A DNA stretch of 64,000 nucleotides from Sphagnum compactum. Its lineage: Eukaryota; Bryophyta; Sphagnopsida; Sphagnales. Position 1 is the first letter of the stretch, and every line of letters starts with the position of its first letter. The stretch is from assembly GCA_965153455.1 (NCBI GenBank), contig OZ234493.1, positions 7,306,213 to 7,370,212 of the forward strand, written 5' to 3'. Shown here one piece after another: positions 61,756 through 64,000 of this stretch. The translations under genes were made by a program, and so were the position numbers. The notes under the pieces were generated by a model. It did no database searches. It had not been told where the DNA came from and worked only from the letters and a program-made list of their open reading frames with translations.

Positions 61756-62236
61756 TATTGGCCTTGCCTAAGTAGGCAAGGATATTGTATTTAGATTCAT
61801 TATAGAGTATAGTAGCTTAACGGATTTTTATAGGCCCCTATGTAATAATAATAGGTCTATTTTTATATGAGAATTTTTGAAAGATGATATTTTGGTTTGT
61901 GTTGAAACTTGAGATTAGTTATAGAATTATGATATTTTGCCATTTACATTAAAAAATATCTTAAGGCAAAAGAAGAATTATGCAACCTCAAATATTTCAC
62001 CATGCAAAAACATAATCTTCAAAAAATTCTCTAAAAAGAAACCGAAATCTTTCAAGATATTATAACTCTATAATAACTTATCTCAAGTTTTAACACAAGC
62101 CAAAATGTCATAGTTCAAAAATCCTCATATAAAAATAGACCTCATTACCTAGGGGCCAAAATATCCCTTAAGCTACTATACTCTATAATGAATCTAAACA
62201 CAATATCCTTTTTTGCCTTGGTAGGCAAGGCCAAAA
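61756..62236. mobile_element. Foldback (MITE-like) element of about 480 bp with long inverted arms
   Basis: Left arm 61756-61915 and right arm 62070-62236 are inverted copies. The left has GGCCTTGCCTAAGTAGGCAA, GATATTGTATTTAGATTCAT, TATAGAGTATAGTAGCTTAA, and TTGTGTTGAAACTTGAG; the right has their complements in reverse order, ending GGTAGGCAAGGCC. The middle (61916-62069) is unrelated AT-rich DNA without an open frame. It is a non-autonomous hairpin element whose arm also occurs alone at 25679-25827. The transposase family that moved it is unknown. Confidence 0.85.
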
Positions 62237-62383
62237 AAAGGGCAATGTAGCTGATACAACACTATGCCTCCTAAGCATCTAGGGTAGACCTTTTGACTAC
62301 AAAGTAAGACACTTAAACATATTTTTTGGAGTGTATTTGGAGGGCACCTTATATTCCTTAATATGGGTCTTTTTAAGATGGAT

Positions 62384-62480
62384 CTTACACCTACTCCCTA
62401 AGAGTGGGAGGGATGAACTTATGCCTACATCTATCTAGATGGAAGATCCCTCCAACTAACTCTCAAGGAGTAGGTGTAAG
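62384..62480. repeat. Inverted repeat of about 97 bp
   Basis: CTTACACCTACTCCCTAAGAG and GGGAGGGAT on the left face ATCCCTCC and CTCTCAAGGAGTAGGTGTAA on the right. The loop is about 40 bp. It is a hairpin-forming, possibly MITE-derived sequence. Confidence 0.85.
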
Positions 62481-62510
62481 AACCTTATGCAAAATCAAAA
62501 GTTAGGTTTT

Positions 62511-62576
62511 GTGGAGCTACTCATTCATACAAGTGGGAATATGATATCGTATTCCCACTTGTATGAGTAGCTCCAC
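62511..62576. repeat. Near-perfect 66-bp palindrome
   Basis: GTGGAGCTACTCA and TACAAGTGGGAAT on the left are mirrored by ATTCCCACTTGTATGAGTAG and CTCCAC on the right. The arms differ by a 4-nt insertion (TTCA) and one centre mismatch. There is essentially no loop. Confidence 0.92.
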
Positions 62577-63658
62577 CCGTACCCGACATTTGGCCCAACA
62601 ATATTTCTCACATCCTTAAATAATTTTTACTTATTTATTTTACTCCAAACCCCACCCCTAAACGTGAACCCATGATAGTAAAAGGTTGGAACTTTCTAGT
62701 AACGAATCATCTAGACCATTCAATATATCTAACGGATCAAGAGTAATTGAGAATACATGTTGTGACTTTTGCCAACCTCATGATATTGAATAAGAATCTT
62801 GAGCCACAATAATTTTATTGAGCTTGCCAAGATTTTTTAATAAAAAAATTCATCCAAAACATAATGTCCAATGTGCTTCTAGTGGTCTACTACTTCCATG
62901 TCTTCATCATGCTTTCTTAATAGCTTTAGACAAAGTTCTCAAGAGCCTTTTTTAGAGATGCTCTAACAATGCACAAGAGGTATTGCCCTAGTACCTTAAC
63001 AAACTCATGGGCAATTTCTATTTTTTTTGAAAATTGTTGATTTTTTGAAAATTTTAGTTCCCAAAGTGTTGAAAATTTGAAATTTCAAGTTGCATAATGT
63101 CGAACATTTTGGAAACCTAAGAGTTATATAAGTCATGGTCATTAGCATGTTTTTTCATTTATTCTTCTTTTGTCATGACAATTATTATATATGTTTCATT
63201 TGACCAATAATAAAACTTTTAACTTTGGTGGATAATTGGATATTATTGTTGGTGCAAATGTTTGGTGGATATCATTTTGTAAATATCAAAATCTGACACA
63301 AGATTTATTTAGGAAACACATTTCAATGAAAATAATCACTATTTAGAGCTTTCACCCATAGTCAATGTTATTAACTTTTTTGCATGCATCCTAATTCAAT
63401 CCATTGTATTTTGAAATCAATAGATGTGAACTAAAATGTGGAAAAAAAAAAAAAAAAAAACAAAGAACATAAAGGCAAATGCAAAACAAGTATCAAGAAA
63501 TGTAAATTCATTAATATTATGTATCAAAATGATTGAAATCTTCATTCATGCAAAATTGTTAAATATCTTTGAAATGTGTCAAAGATCTTGAAAGTTTTAT
63601 ACTAGATGCCAAAATCATACAAATAAATAAATAGACTCCAGTGTAGGTGTTGGTTGAA
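62577..63658. other. AT-rich intergenic DNA, nothing recognisable
   Basis: No protein-like frame. It contains a poly-A tract near 63440-63461. Confidence 0.5.
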
Positions 63659-63900
63659 GGTTCATCAAGGCATCATGATGTGGTTGGTCACCCTGGCCAT
63701 GTGATGTGAACAGACCATTTATGAATGAATGGGGAATGCTTTTTTAAAGGTAGCTGAATTTGGCTTAGGGTTAGGGTTAGGGTTAGGGGTTTAGGGTTAT
63801 CAAGGCATCATCATGATGTGGTTGGTTACCCTGGCCATGTGATGTGAACAGCCCATTTATGAATGGGGAATGCTTTTTAAAAGGTAGGTGAATTGGTGTT
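63659..63900. repeat. Direct duplication of about 100 bp separated by telomere-like motifs
   Basis: Copies at 63663-63758 and 63800-63897 share ATCAAGGCATCATCATGATG or ATCAAGGCATCATGATG, CCCTGGCCATGTGATGTGAA, ACAG(A/C)CCATTTATGAATG and GGGGAATGCTTTTT. Between them lies (TTAGGG)3-4 followed by GGTTTAGGGTT. Confidence 0.92.
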
Positions 63901-64000
63901 GACATGAAGTAGACATATACCTACCCTAGTTCACAACACATGGTAGAGTAGGTAGTAACTAGGGTAGGTAGTAACCTTTAACAGTATGCCATGTGAAAAG

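Noticed and set aside
1-64000. tRNA, rRNA or CRISPR features
   Set aside because: Reading both strands showed no cloverleaf with a conserved T-loop, no rRNA signature, and no short repeats with regular unique spacers. The tandem arrays have no spacers.

Overview
The window is nuclear DNA from a land plant with a large, repeat-rich genome. It is AT-rich overall and has intron-split genes with GT/AG junctions. It holds many interstitial islands of the plant telomere motif (TTTAGGG/CCCTAAA), and it carries relics of eukaryotic transposons (a Tigger/pogo-type DDE transposase and a Helitron-type helicase). The gene families fit a vascular plant such as a fern or gymnosperm, but the species cannot be fixed from the sequence. 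Nothing indicates bacterial or organellar DNA.

Genes lie in the first 25 kb. On the minus strand at 6673-9134 is a probable three-exon gene for a roughly 415-residue protein that is rich in tryptophan, much of it as GW/WG pairs. Its 5' end abuts a CpG-rich stretch (about 9480-10490) and then an array of roughly 60-bp repeats (10490-11025). On the plus strand at 15431-17470 is a decayed cinnamoyl-CoA-reductase-like gene in which six exon remnants are recognisable by frame-corrected reading. On the minus strand at 18877-24989 is the best gene of the window: 14 traced exons joining a photolyase-type N-terminal domain to an alpha/beta-hydrolase domain, as in the Arabidopsis At4g25290 family. Its exon phases agree at every junction except those around a short exon 7. 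A segment carrying that exon is duplicated inside the neighbouring intron.

From 25 to 64 kb the sequence is transposon relics and repeats. A broken Tigger-like transposase lies on the minus strand at 28550-30135. A broken Helitron-type Pif1 helicase followed by an Ulp1 (C48) protease-like segment lies on the plus strand at 55351-58500, with a candidate Helitron 3' terminus at 59665-59688. Other repeats include a satellite of about 140 bp (27080-27900), tandem arrays of about 40 and 104 bp near 3-4 kb, several segmental direct duplications, three or four foldback elements, and homopolymer G/C tracts. At least three diverged dispersed repeat pairs also occur within the window. No LTR retrotransposon coding sequence, tRNA, rRNA or CRISPR array was recognised.

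The only two apparently functional genes are the GW-rich gene and the photolyase/hydrolase gene. They are independent minus-strand units, and nothing in the sequence ties them to one pathway.
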